Notes under the pieces: generated by a model | The model's input: only the letters and a program-made list of their open reading frames with translations | Told to the model about the DNA's origin: nothing | The model's database searches: none | Assembly (NCBI GenBank): GCA_029780695.1 | Contig: JAKOYD010000048.1 | Coordinates: 60,805-124,804, forward strand | DNA length: 64,000 nt | Reading direction: 5' to 3' | From: Pseudomonadota bacterium | Lineage (GTDB): Bacteria > Pseudomonadota > Gammaproteobacteria > Burkholderiales > Burkholderiaceae_C | In this document: in pieces, positions 55,468 to 63,650 of the stretch | Layout of the letters: the number at the start of each line of letters is the position of its first letter | How positions within the stretch are numbered: position 1 is the stretch's first letter | Position numbers and translations under genes: made by a program

Positions 55468-57084
55468 TCAGGCCTTGAGCGACGGGTGCGGAAACGCCGG
55501 CACCGGCAGCGGCGCGGCACCGCGACCGGCCTGGATCGCCGTCTGCCACGCCGGCACCGTGCGCGCCGGCAGGTCGCCCAGGCCGCGCACCACGCACACG
55601 CCGCTGGCGCCGCTGCGGGCCGCCTGCGTGGCCTGGTCCAGGTCCAGGATGCCGCCGATGGCCACCACCGGCACGCCGGCCATGTGCACCCACCAGGCCA
55701 GGTTGTCCAGCCCTTGCGGCACCCAGGGCATGGCCTTGGTCAGCGTGGGCCATACAGGGCCGCAGGCGAGGTACCACGGCTTCAAGGCGCGGGCGCGCGC
55801 CAGTTCCCACAGGCTGTGGCTGCTGATGCCCAGCGGCAGGCGCGTGGCCGCCAGTGCGGCCCGGCCGGCATCGCCCAGCGCCAGCACGTCTTCTTGGCCC
55901 AGATGCACGGCCAGCGTGTCGGGGTGGGTTGGCGCCAGTTCGGCGGCCAGCGGCCAGTGGTCGTTGACCACCAGGGTGGCGCCGGCGACGGCGCACGCGG
56001 CCAGCGCCAGCGCCATCGATTCGCGCAGCGCGGCGTGCCAGGCCGCATCGGGCGCGTCCGGTGTCTTGATGCGCAATTGCACGGTTCGCACGCCGGCGGC
56101 CACGACCTGGGCCACGCGCTCGGCACTGTCGACGATGGCGTACAGGCCGATGTCGGCAGCCGCCCGCCCCGGGTGCGTCGGCGCGTTGCTATCTATTTCG
56201 AAGCGATCACCCCACGTCAGCGTGGGCATGAGCGATGAATCGGTTGCAAAACCGCCCACCGCCGCCACCGGCCCGGCGCCCTGCCCGGCCGCATAACCGT
56301 GGCTCAGCGCCTGCGCCGTCGCCATCTTGGCCAGCACCAGCGCGTCGGCCGGTACAAAGCCCAGCGCCAAGGCCGCCGCCGCGCTGGTGGCAAAGGTGCA
56401 GCCGGTGCCGTGCGTGTGGCGCGTGTCGATGCGCGGCAACGACAGCCAGCCGCTCGCGTGCGGCGTATCCAGCCAGTCCGTCGCGTGCGCGCCCTGCCCC
56501 GCGCTGTCGCCGCCGGTGACGGCGAGCGCCTGCACGCCCGTCGCCCGCAGACGCCGCGCAAGTGCAGGGGCCGTGGTTGCGCCCACAGAGGGGTCAAGCG
56601 CCGCGACGAGCCGTCGCGCCTCGGCCTCGTTGGGCGTGGCCAAGGTTGCCCGGGGCAGCAGTTCGCGCACATAGGCGTCCAGCACATCGTCGGCCGCAAA
56701 CGATGCGCCGGTGCTGGACCGAAGCACCGGGTCCACAACCAGCGCCACCGGCGCGCGTTGGCGCAGCGTGTCCACCCAGCGCGCGACGGTCAGCACGTGG
56801 GCGGCGCTGCCCAGCAGCCCGGTCTTGATGACGGCCGGCGGCATGTCGGCGGCCAGCGCGTGCAGTTGCGCGTCGAGCGCCTCGCTCGATACCTCGTCAA
56901 TGCGCGTCACGCCGGTCGAGCTTTGCGCCGTGACCGCCGCCACCACGGGGCACAGGTGCACGCCAAACGCCTGCGCGGCGCGCTGGTCGGCCGACAGGCC
57001 GGCGCCGCCCGCGCTGTCGTTGCCGGCGATGCTCCAGACGATGGGCCTGGCGTGACCGGGTGCAGGGGCCATTGGCAAATTCAT
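55468..57084 (-). CDS. thiDE: Bifunctional HMP-P kinase / thiamine-phosphate synthase (ThiD-ThiE fusion)
   Basis: 538 residues. The N-half (1-270) is ThiD-like: IVWSIAGNDSAGGAGLSADQRAAQAFGVHLCPVVAAVTAQSS, ALVVDPVLRSSTGASF, THGTGCTFATSAAAALALG. The C-half (~320-530) is ThiE-like: GLYAIVDSAERVAQVVAAGVRTVQLRIKTPD, ATLVVNDHWPLA, DTLAVHLGQED and GVPVVAIGGILDLDQATQAARSGASGVCVVRGL. It couples HMP-PP formation with the thiazole to make thiamine phosphate. Twelve bases separate it from thiG upstream. Confidence 0.92.
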   Translation of the reverse strand: MNLPMAPAPGHARPIVWSIAGNDSAGGAGLSADQRAAQAFGVHLCPVVAAVTAQSSTGVTRIDEVSSEALDAQLHALAADMPPAVIKTGLLGSAAHVLTVARWVDTLRQRAPVALVVDPVLRSSTGASFAADDVLDAYVRELLPRATLATPNEAEARRLVAALDPSVGATTAPALARRLRATGVQALAVTGGDSAGQGAHATDWLDTPHASGWLSLPRIDTRHTHGTGCTFATSAAAALALGFVPADALVLAKMATAQALSHGYAAGQGAGPVAAVGGFATDSSLMPTLTWGDRFEIDSNAPTHPGRAAADIGLYAIVDSAERVAQVVAAGVRTVQLRIKTPDAPDAAWHAALRESMALALAACAVAGATLVVNDHWPLAAELAPTHPDTLAVHLGQEDVLALGDAGRAALAATRLPLGISSHSLWELARARALKPWYLACGPVWPTLTKAMPWVPQGLDNLAWWVHMAGVPVVAIGGILDLDQATQAARSGASGVCVVRGLGDLPARTVPAWQTAIQAGRGAAPLPVPAFPHPSLKA

Positions 57085-57096
57085 GCGAGAGCGCCT

Positions 57097-57921
57097 TCAG
57101 CCACCGATCAGGAACGGGTCGCCGGTGACCGGCGTCGTCGCCACCGCAAAATCCTGCCGCGTCATCACGCCGGCCCGGTAAGCGGCGCGCCCGGCTTCAA
57201 TGGCCTGCCGGAACGCGCCGGCCATGCGCACCGGGTCCGGCGACTGGCTGACGGCGCTGTTCAGCAGCACGGCGTCGTAGCCCATTTCAAGCGCCTGCGC
57301 CGCGTGGCTGGGCGCGCCAATGCCGGCGTCGACGATCAGCACCACGTCCGGCAGGCGTTCGCGCAGGGTACGCAGCGCAAACGGGTTGATCAGCCCCTGG
57401 CCCGACCCGATGGGCGCGCCCCACGGCATCAGCAACGGGCAGCCGGCGTCGAGCAGGCGCTTGCAGGTCACCAGGTCATCGGTGCAGTACGGAAACACGG
57501 TGAACCCGTCGCGCGCCAGTTGCCGCGCGGCCTCGATCAGCTCGATCGGGTCGGGCTGCAGCGTGTATTCGTCGCCCACCACCTCCAGCTTGACCCAGGG
57601 CGTGTCGTACAGCTCGCGCGACATGTGCGCCAGCTGAATCGCCTCGCGCGCCGTGCGGCAGCCGGCGGTGTTGGGCAGCAGACGGGCTCCCTGCGTCTTC
57701 ATGGCGCCACGGATGATCTCGATGAACCCGTTGTCGCCCGCCGCGGCCAGTTGCCGCTTGAGGCCCACGGTGACGATCTGCGTGGCCGACGCCTGTATCG
57801 CATCGCCCAGCACCTGGGGCGACGGATAGCCGGCCGTACCCAGCAGAAAGCGGCTGGACAGCGCCACGTCGCCCACGTTCCAGGCATCAACGGGCGCGGC
57901 GGACAGGGATGAATCTCGCAT
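57097..57921 (-). CDS. thiG: Thiazole synthase ThiG
   Basis: 274 residues. LSSRFLLGTAGYPSPQVLGDAIQASATQIVTVGLKR, WVKLEVVGDEYTLQPDPIELIEAA (Schiff-base Lys), LMPWGAPIGSGQGLINPFAL and DAGIGAPSHAAQALEMGYDAVLLNSAVSQSPDPVRMA. It builds the thiazole phosphate with ThiS-thiocarboxylate. Neither thiS nor thiO is next to it; upstream is a tRNA terminator and the integrated element. No TPP riboswitch is visible in the ~60 bp before the start. ATG 57921 is chosen over 57939. Confidence 0.95.
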   Translation of the reverse strand: MRDSSLSAAPVDAWNVGDVALSSRFLLGTAGYPSPQVLGDAIQASATQIVTVGLKRQLAAAGDNGFIEIIRGAMKTQGARLLPNTAGCRTAREAIQLAHMSRELYDTPWVKLEVVGDEYTLQPDPIELIEAARQLARDGFTVFPYCTDDLVTCKRLLDAGCPLLMPWGAPIGSGQGLINPFALRTLRERLPDVVLIVDAGIGAPSHAAQALEMGYDAVLLNSAVSQSPDPVRMAGAFRQAIEAGRAAYRAGVMTRQDFAVATTPVTGDPFLIGG

Positions 57922-57975
57922 GGCTCGATATTCTGCCAACGAACTGCGGCGTGGCCATCGCGCCGGCCGCGGCCG

Positions 57976-58013
57976 AAAAAAAGGGGCTACAACTTTAATA
58001 GCTGTAGCCCCTT
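57976..58013 (-). terminator. Intrinsic terminator following the tRNA-Pro remnant
   Basis: On the minus strand AAGGGGCTACA and TGTAGCCCCTT form an 11-bp stem with an 11-nt loop, followed by seven T (57982-57976). It lies nine bases downstream of the tRNA-Pro 3' end and was probably that tRNA's terminator before integration. Confidence 0.85.
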
Positions 58014-58021
58014 ATGTGGAT

Positions 58022-58070
58022 TGGTCGGCGTGGCGGGATTCGAAATCGCTACCCCTTGCACCCCATTCAA
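58022..58070 (-). other. attL-type site: 3' remnant of tRNA-Pro(GGG)
   Basis: On the minus strand ATGGGGTGCAAGGGGT, then TTCGAATCCCGCCACGCCGA and CCA, match the 3' half of a tRNA-Pro with anticodon GGG. Similarity begins at the anticodon loop and stops just upstream of it, as expected if a tyrosine integrase crossed over there. The T-stem has two mismatches, so this remnant is non-functional. It lies between the terminator and the integrase gene, marking the left end of the element; the intact tRNA should be at the other end. Confidence 0.7.
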
Positions 58071-58081
58071 TCGTATTTACG

Positions 58082-58219
58082 ACGGCTACAGACTGGTGAT
58101 TGTGGCTAACGCATTGTCAATGTTAACTTTTTTTGTTTTCTGAAGGGGTTGAACTTCCGCAGAAGTCCGCTATCTTACGGCTACTGCCGCCGCGTTGCGG
58201 CTACCAGACGGCTACCAGA
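58082..58219 (+). promoter_or_regulatory. Repeated ACGGCTAC(CAGA) motifs upstream of the integrase
   Basis: ACGGCTAC at 58082-58089 and 58177-58184, then GCGGCTACCAGA at 58197-58208 and ACGGCTACCAGA at 58208-58219, the last two in tandem at 11-bp spacing. They fit integrase/AlpA arm-type binding sites between att and int, and could also autoregulate the integrase. Confidence 0.55.
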
Positions 58220-58236
58220 ATCTCAGCGAGGGCGAT

Positions 58237-59670
58237 ATGGCAACCATCACGACAGCAGCCATGAATACTACAGCGGACGGCCGCGACAACTGGCTGACCG
58301 AATCCTTGGGGCGCGGCGGCGGCGCCTTCGTGGGTCGCATCACGCCGGCTGGCGACCGTACCTTTCTCTACCGCTACACCGACGGAAACGGCAGGCGTTG
58401 CAGCCTCAAGATCGGCGATTACGACCACCAGGGCCGGACAGGGTTGACGGTAGCCAAGGCGCGCCAGGTCGCCGTCAAATGGTCGGCGCTGTATCGGGGA
58501 GACGCCACACATGGGATAGCCCCGGTGCACGACCTGAAGGGGTACTTCGAACGGCAGCGCCGTGACGAACAGGCCCGCGTCCGCGCCGAGGAAGAAGCCC
58601 GCCAGCAGGCTGAATTGGCAGTATCGCGCCGCCTGACGGTGCGCCAAGTCTTCGAGCGGTGGGCGGCCGTGGACTTGCAGCCAGGGGTCGGCGCTGACGG
58701 CAAGCGCACCGGGCGCAAGGACGGCGGCGAGTACACGCGGCGTCAGTTCGAGCGATATCTGTTCCCTACCCTGGGCCACGTCGCCGTCGCCGACGTGCGC
58801 AAGGCCGACCTCATGACCGTGCTGGATGTGCCCAAGGCAGCGGGCAAGCTGCGCACGGCAAACGTGCTGCTGACCGACCTCAAGCAAATGCTGCGTTACG
58901 CGGTGCACCGCGAGGTCGTTGACCGCAACGTGTTGGACACTGTTGAAAAGCGCGCCGTCGGTGGCCGCGAAACCGAGCGCGACAGGTGGCTGACCGATGC
59001 CGAGATTCGCCAACTCGTGCAGAAGCTGCCCGGCGCCCGCATGGGCGCCCGCTCCGAAATTGCCATAGCACTCATTCTGGCGACGGCGTGCCGCGTCGGC
59101 GAACTGATGAACGCCCGATGGGAGTACGTCCACCTGGACGCCGCGACGTGGCACATCCCGCCCGAGCAGTCCAAGAACGAACGCGACCACACCATCCATC
59201 TGTCAGCGTTCGCCATCGAGCGGTTCAAGACGCTGCACACCATGCGCGAGCGAGGCGCGGATGGCGAGCTACTGCCCTGGGTCTTTCCGAACCGCAGCGG
59301 CACCGGGGCCGTGTGCATCAAGTCATTCGGCAAGCAACTGGCCGACCGCCAGCGAGCCGACGAAGGCAAGCGACTGAGTCACCGCAGCCTCAACACGGCC
59401 AGCCTGAGCTTGTCCGGTGGGCACTGGACAGCGCACGACCTGCGCCGCACTGCGGCAACCATCATGGGCCGCCTGGGGTTCAGCGCCGACGTAATCGACG
59501 AATGCCTTAACCACATCATCCAGAGCCGCGTAACCCGCGTCTATGTGCGCGACCGGCGCGAGGCCGACCAAGCAAGGGCGTTCGACGCCCTGGGGCAGCA
59601 CCTTGAGGGTCTTTTCACCGGCGCCGAGGGTGACAGCAACGTAGTGCCCATGCAGAGGGCAGCAGCGTGA
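58237..59670 (+). CDS. Tyrosine site-specific integrase
   Basis: 477 residues. The N-terminal domain RGGGAFVGRITPAGDRTFLYRYTDGNGRRCSLKIGDYD is a DUF4102-like arm-binding module. The central core-binding domain is residues ~140-250. The catalytic domain has TACRVGELMNARW (Arg I), HDLRRTAATIMG (HxxR) and LNHIIQSRVTRVYVRDRR (nucleophilic Tyr). P4/phage-type integrase; directs recombination at the adjacent tRNA-Pro. ATG 58237 is preferred, with GAGGG upstream. Its stop overlaps the next gene's GTG. Confidence 0.93.
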   Translation: MATITTAAMNTTADGRDNWLTESLGRGGGAFVGRITPAGDRTFLYRYTDGNGRRCSLKIGDYDHQGRTGLTVAKARQVAVKWSALYRGDATHGIAPVHDLKGYFERQRRDEQARVRAEEEARQQAELAVSRRLTVRQVFERWAAVDLQPGVGADGKRTGRKDGGEYTRRQFERYLFPTLGHVAVADVRKADLMTVLDVPKAAGKLRTANVLLTDLKQMLRYAVHREVVDRNVLDTVEKRAVGGRETERDRWLTDAEIRQLVQKLPGARMGARSEIAIALILATACRVGELMNARWEYVHLDAATWHIPPEQSKNERDHTIHLSAFAIERFKTLHTMRERGADGELLPWVFPNRSGTGAVCIKSFGKQLADRQRADEGKRLSHRSLNTASLSLSGGHWTAHDLRRTAATIMGRLGFSADVIDECLNHIIQSRVTRVYVRDRREADQARAFDALGQHLEGLFTGAEGDSNVVPMQRAAA

Positions 59671-60179
59671 AAGGTCGCGCATTTCAGACGCCGCTAGATG
59701 GCGTCATGGATGCCGCACGCGTGGCGCCGCGCAGGCGTGGAAGACCACCGAAAGACCCCGATCAAGTAGTCGTAGCCGAGGCACACCGCATCATCGCCAG
59801 GAACCTACAGGCCATGCCATCGGACGCCCGACGCGACTGGCTCGCGCTGGTTGATTCGAGCAGCGCAGAGGCGCTGGGAGACGATATTCAAGGGAGGGAA
59901 GATGCGCAGCGGCGAGCAGCGACCCGACGACGGCAGCAGGGGGCGCGTGCCTTTCAGGAACAGATGGTCCAGGCGGCGCAAGCGCACCCCAACGTCGCGC
60001 AACGGGCGCAGCGCCTGGGCGCAGTCGAAGAAATACTAAGGCAGCACCCGGGGGCCAAGACAAAAGACGTTGCTAGGGCGCTGCGCGAGCGGTTCCCCCA
60101 CATGCCTGAGGTAGCAATCGACACGCTGCGCAAGGACGTCAAGACCATTAAATCCGGCATGCCCGAAACGTCGCAGTAA
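59667..60179 (+). CDS. Hypothetical protein with an AT-hook-like motif
   Basis: 170 residues, no family recognised. RRRGRPPKDPDQVV near residue 22 is an AT-hook-like DNA-binding motif. A long basic Arg/Gln helix (EDAQRRAATRRRQQGARAFQEQ) and a C-terminal ILRQHPGAKTKDVARALRERFPHMPEVAIDTLRKDVKTIK, which looks like a helix-turn-helix, follow. GTG start overlaps the integrase stop codon, implying translational coupling. It may be an excision or replication accessory factor. Confidence 0.6.
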   Translation: MKGRAFQTPLDGVMDAARVAPRRRGRPPKDPDQVVVAEAHRIIARNLQAMPSDARRDWLALVDSSSAEALGDDIQGREDAQRRAATRRRQQGARAFQEQMVQAAQAHPNVAQRAQRLGAVEEILRQHPGAKTKDVARALRERFPHMPEVAIDTLRKDVKTIKSGMPETSQ

Positions 60180-60234
60180 TTCCAATTCGACACTCACATA
60201 CGTGCCGGACGTTCCCGGTAATGTGAGGTTAACA

Positions 60235-60504
60235 ATGGAAATTGCGAAGGAGGCGGCGGTCCATGTGGAGCCGCTACAACCCGGCGTGTTCGTGCGCCTG
60301 AAAAGGGTAGAGGCATTTGCCGGCTTAAGGCGTTCAAGCATTTACGAACAGGCGGACGTGGGGCTGTTCCCGAAGCCCGTCAAGATCGGCCCCCGTGCGT
60401 CGGCATGGTTGTCGGACGAACTACTGGCTTGGAAAGCCGCACGCGTTGCCGAGCGCGACGTCGAAGCTGGCAAGGCCAATGTGGGAGCGGGGGTGTCGGC
60501 ATGA
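60235..60504 (+). CDS. AlpA-family transcriptional regulator / excisionase
   Basis: 89 residues. VRLKRVEAFAGLRRSSIYEQADVGLFPKPVKIGPRASAWLSDELLAWKAARVAERD is the winged helix-turn-helix of AlpA, which activates integrase and excision in P4/CP4-57-type elements. Start ATG 60235 has GAGG upstream. Its stop overlaps the next ATG (ATGA). Confidence 0.85.
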   Translation: MEIAKEAAVHVEPLQPGVFVRLKRVEAFAGLRRSSIYEQADVGLFPKPVKIGPRASAWLSDELLAWKAARVAERDVEAGKANVGAGVSA

Positions 60505-60803
60505 GCGCGCCGGGCACCACTCATACGGCCGACCAGCTGGGCGCGATTGATGCTGCATGCAGCAGGAACCTGCAGCTAATCACTGACTGGATGGAAGTGG
60601 CGTCGAGCATGCTGGGCCAGCCTGACAAGCTGTCCGGCAAGGAACTCAACCGCGCTGGCGAGTTGTTGTTGAGTGCCGGCACGTGGCTCGCCGAGTGGAG
60701 AAACCGCGCGCAAGTTGAGGCCCGACGTGCAGCCCTTTCAAGCGAATGGAAAGCAGCCGGCTTTGCGAACCCCGCTGCGCGTAGGGACGGTGCGCAAGCA
60801 TGA
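60501..60803 (+). CDS. Small hypothetical protein of the element
   Basis: 100 residues: MSAPGTTHTADQLGAIDAAC then a helical body (NLQLITDWMEVASSMLGQPDKLSGKELNRAGELLLSAGTWLAEW) and a basic tail. No family recognised. It is tightly coupled: ATGA overlap with the AlpA gene upstream and a four-base overlap with the primase downstream, so it likely acts with them in replication or its control. Confidence 0.65.
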   Translation: MSAPGTTHTADQLGAIDAACSRNLQLITDWMEVASSMLGQPDKLSGKELNRAGELLLSAGTWLAEWRNRAQVEARRAALSSEWKAAGFANPAARRDGAQA

Positions 60804-63247
60804 GCGGAACAGCACGTTTGGGCATCCAGCCCAATTACGAAAAGCTGCGTGAAATCCTGGGCCCCATTGCGGAGCTACAGGTATTCTGCCTTTACAAGAC
60901 CAAGACGCGCGACGGCAGACCCGACAAGCTGGACAAGATTCCCTATGTCCGTGGCGTCGGGGGATTTGAACTGCTGCGCGGTGGCTACAAAGACCCCGCT
61001 CTTGCGGCCAAGCTGATGACCCTTGACGAAGCTATCCGCGAAGCCAGGCGCGGGAGTAGCGCGTTTGCCGGTGTTGGACTGATATTTAGCCCGAACTGCG
61101 GCCTTGTCGCCCTCGATGTAGACAACTGCATCGACCCGGAAACCGGAAAAGTGAAGCTGATGCCCGAACAGCGCAGCGCTTGGGAGCTGCTCGCGCCCTA
61201 CGCGGCCATTGAAAAAAGCGTATCCGGGACGGGCGTGCATTTCTTGGTGCTTGGCAACTCCGGCAATATTAAGGCGCCAGGTGAGTTGGAGGTTTTTGGC
61301 GAGAGCGGATTTATCGCGCTCACTGGCGCCGGCGGCATCGGCACGATTCGTGAAGCGCCGCCCGAAGTCCTCGCCAAAGTGGGGGAACTTGTCGATCAAC
61401 GGAAAGAGGCGAAACGTGACCGTAACGCCGTGGCGCTGACCGCCACAAAGCCAGCCTATTCCCGTGCAGACGCCGACCAGGCCAACGACGAAGCCTTGGG
61501 CCGCCGAACGTGGCCGGCTCCGACCGTCGACGTGATACGTAGCGCGTTGGCGCACATCCCCGCAGCGGTGGCGGACGGCTGCGACCGAGACACTTGGCGA
61601 AACGTCGTGTGGGCCGTCCGCGATGCGTTGGGCAACGACGGTAAACAGGTGGCACTCGAATGGAGCCAGACCGCGCCAGCCGATTTTGACGCGCGCAGCT
61701 TTGCCAACGTCTGGAATAGCGACCGTGGCAACGGCATCAAGGTCGCCACGATGTACCACAAGGCCATGAATAACGGCTGGTCGCCCCCGTGGCACCAGCA
61801 TGTGACCCTGCCCGCTGTGACGGTGACTGATGACGGGCAACCCGCCGTCGTCGCGGAGACACTGCCAGTCACGCAGACATTGAACGACACCGGCAACGCA
61901 GCGCGCTTGTTCAAAGCCGCTGACGGGGGCGTCCGCTACGACCTTGGCGCTGACTGCTGGGTGGTGTTCCGCGACCGCTGGATTCCCGATAAGCACGGAC
62001 TCATGGCGAATGAGGCTGGCCACGTCTTGCGCGGCATTTACGACGAAGCCCGCGAGGCCAACGACAGTGATACCGCCAAGCGCGTGGCCGCATGGGGTAG
62101 CCGCTCACTGGACAGGCCGCGAATCGAGGCGGCGCTCGCGCTGCTGAAAGCGACCCCCGGAATTCCATTCTTGCCCCATGAAGCCGATGCCGACCCGATG
62201 GTCATACAGACCGCCGACGGGTGGCATGTAGACCTGCGCAACGGTCAGGCTAGGCGGGTCACCAAGGGCGACATGATGATTCGCACCGTTGGCACCACTT
62301 GGGCGCCCGACGCCCGGTGCCCGCTGTGGGAGCGCTCCCTTTCAGAGATGTTTGAGGGGGACATGGAGTTGGTGTCGCTCATGCAGCGGACGTTCGGCTA
62401 CTACCTGACAGGCAGCACCCGCGAACAGGTGTTCGTGTTCCTGTACGGCACCGGCGCCAACGGCAAGTCGCTGCTCCTCAGCGTAATACGCAAGACGATG
62501 GGCGACTACGCCAAGCAAGTCCCGGCGAAGCTTTACATGAGCGAGGGGCGCAATGCGGAGAGCGCCGAAAAGGCAACACCACAGCTAGCCCGACTGATCG
62601 GCGCGAGGCTCGCCATCAGCAGCGAGGTGGAAGACGGCTCGCGGCTGGACGAAGCCAAGGTGAAGGAGCTAACGGGCGGTGACGTTGTGGTGGCGCGCGG
62701 CCTCAACGCGGCCCCTGTGGAGATTCCCCCGACCGCCAAACACATCATGGCTTGCAACCACAAGCCCGTCATTCGTGGCGACGATCAAGGCATATGGCGC
62801 CGTGTCGTCCTGATCCCCTTCAACCGGCAATTCAGCGAGTCTGAGCGAGACAAGGAGTTGGAGAGCAAGCTGACCGCTGAACTGCCGGGCATCCTGAACT
62901 GGGGCCTTGCCGGCACGAGGGAATGGCTCGCGCGAGGACTCGCGGTGCCTGAGCGCGTCCGCCAGGAGGTGAGCACCTATCGGACGGATTCCGATGTCAT
63001 GGGTCAATGGCTGGGCGAGTCTGTCCAACCGACCGAGGGGGGTGAGATCGGCGCGCGCCGCTTGTACACCCACTTCGCCGACTGGTGCCGTGGCGGCGGG
63101 CATGGCGTCCTGAGCGAAAAGCGCTTCGCCGACAAGATGGCGTCGCGGGGCACCCAAAAGTTCAGAACCAACAAGGGCGCCATTTATCAGGGCATCGGCC
63201 TCAAGCCTGCGGGCGCCGCCACTTCGACGGGGAGGGCTGCACCATGA
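60800..63247 (+). CDS. P4-type primase/helicase (D5-like)
   Basis: 815 residues. The N-terminal AEP-like region has GVGLIFSPNCGLVALDVDNCIDPETG and EVFGESGFIALTG. A PriCT-2-like segment follows (VIRSALAHIPAAVADGCDRDTWRNVVWAVRDA). The C-terminal D5_N/superfamily 3 helicase domain has FLYGTGANGKSLLLSVI (Walker A), LISSEVED-type Walker B (ARLAISSEVEDGSRLDEAKVKELTGGD) and HIMACNHKPVIRGDDQGIWRRVVLIPF. It would prime and unwind the element's own origin. Its stop overlaps the next ATG. Confidence 0.93.
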   Translation: MSGTARLGIQPNYEKLREILGPIAELQVFCLYKTKTRDGRPDKLDKIPYVRGVGGFELLRGGYKDPALAAKLMTLDEAIREARRGSSAFAGVGLIFSPNCGLVALDVDNCIDPETGKVKLMPEQRSAWELLAPYAAIEKSVSGTGVHFLVLGNSGNIKAPGELEVFGESGFIALTGAGGIGTIREAPPEVLAKVGELVDQRKEAKRDRNAVALTATKPAYSRADADQANDEALGRRTWPAPTVDVIRSALAHIPAAVADGCDRDTWRNVVWAVRDALGNDGKQVALEWSQTAPADFDARSFANVWNSDRGNGIKVATMYHKAMNNGWSPPWHQHVTLPAVTVTDDGQPAVVAETLPVTQTLNDTGNAARLFKAADGGVRYDLGADCWVVFRDRWIPDKHGLMANEAGHVLRGIYDEAREANDSDTAKRVAAWGSRSLDRPRIEAALALLKATPGIPFLPHEADADPMVIQTADGWHVDLRNGQARRVTKGDMMIRTVGTTWAPDARCPLWERSLSEMFEGDMELVSLMQRTFGYYLTGSTREQVFVFLYGTGANGKSLLLSVIRKTMGDYAKQVPAKLYMSEGRNAESAEKATPQLARLIGARLAISSEVEDGSRLDEAKVKELTGGDVVVARGLNAAPVEIPPTAKHIMACNHKPVIRGDDQGIWRRVVLIPFNRQFSESERDKELESKLTAELPGILNWGLAGTREWLARGLAVPERVRQEVSTYRTDSDVMGQWLGESVQPTEGGEIGARRLYTHFADWCRGGGHGVLSEKRFADKMASRGTQKFRTNKGAIYQGIGLKPAGAATSTGRAAP

Positions 63248-63642
63248 AAGTGACGGGTGTGACGGATGAATCAAAAACACCCTCCCTTCCTATAGAGCGT
63301 TCTATAGGGCTGAAGGTGAAACGATTCAATCCGTCACACCCGTCACCACCACCCCCCACCCGGTCGCTACAGCCCAATTTGCCGGCACGCCCGCTACTCG
63401 CTCTACAGCGCGCGCTGGTCCAACTGGCGGAGGCTCACCCGTCGAAGTGGCTAACCACACGAGAACTCGCGGCCCTTGTCGGAGCCAGCAAGCATGACCG
63501 TCGCCTGGCGGTGGCCCTTGAGTTGTCAGGCTGGCGCCGTCACTGGCCCCGTTCGGGGCGCAGGCACCTGACGGCATGGGCCAAACCCGGCGTAAAGACC
63601 CGTCGATACCAGCGACTGATGCCAACGATCAACCGAAACTGA
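63244..63642 (+). CDS. Small hypothetical protein, start inside a nested inverted repeat
   Basis: 132 residues. The first 40 codons (MKVTGVTDESKTPSLPIERS, then Pro/Ser-rich) coincide with a nested inverted repeat and look unlike globular protein. The rest, LQRALVQLAEAHPSKWLTTRELAALVGASKHDRRLAVALELSGWRRHWPRSGRR, resembles a small winged-helix domain. The true start may be downstream. No family recognised. Confidence 0.55.
   Translation: MKVTGVTDESKTPSLPIERSIGLKVKRFNPSHPSPPPPTRSLQPNLPARPLLALQRALVQLAEAHPSKWLTTRELAALVGASKHDRRLAVALELSGWRRHWPRSGRRHLTAWAKPGVKTRRYQRLMPTINRN
63250..63346. repeat. Nested inverted repeat downstream of the primase gene
   Basis: The outer arms at 63250-63272 and 63323-63346 pair over 16 bp perfectly (GTGACGGGTGTGACGG) and about 23 bp with one gap. 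The inner arms CCTATAGA (63289-63296) and TCTATAGG (63301-63308) form an 8-bp stem with a GCGT loop. It would make a long cruciform or RNA stem. It may be the replication origin, a recombination site or a regulatory structure. Confidence 0.75.
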
Positions 63643-63650
63643 GGAACCCC

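Noticed and set aside
57976..58013. Possible TPP riboswitch upstream of thiG
   Set aside because: The structure is a simple hairpin with a T-run and lacks the conserved thi-box words; its position next to a tRNA 3' remnant explains it as a tRNA terminator.
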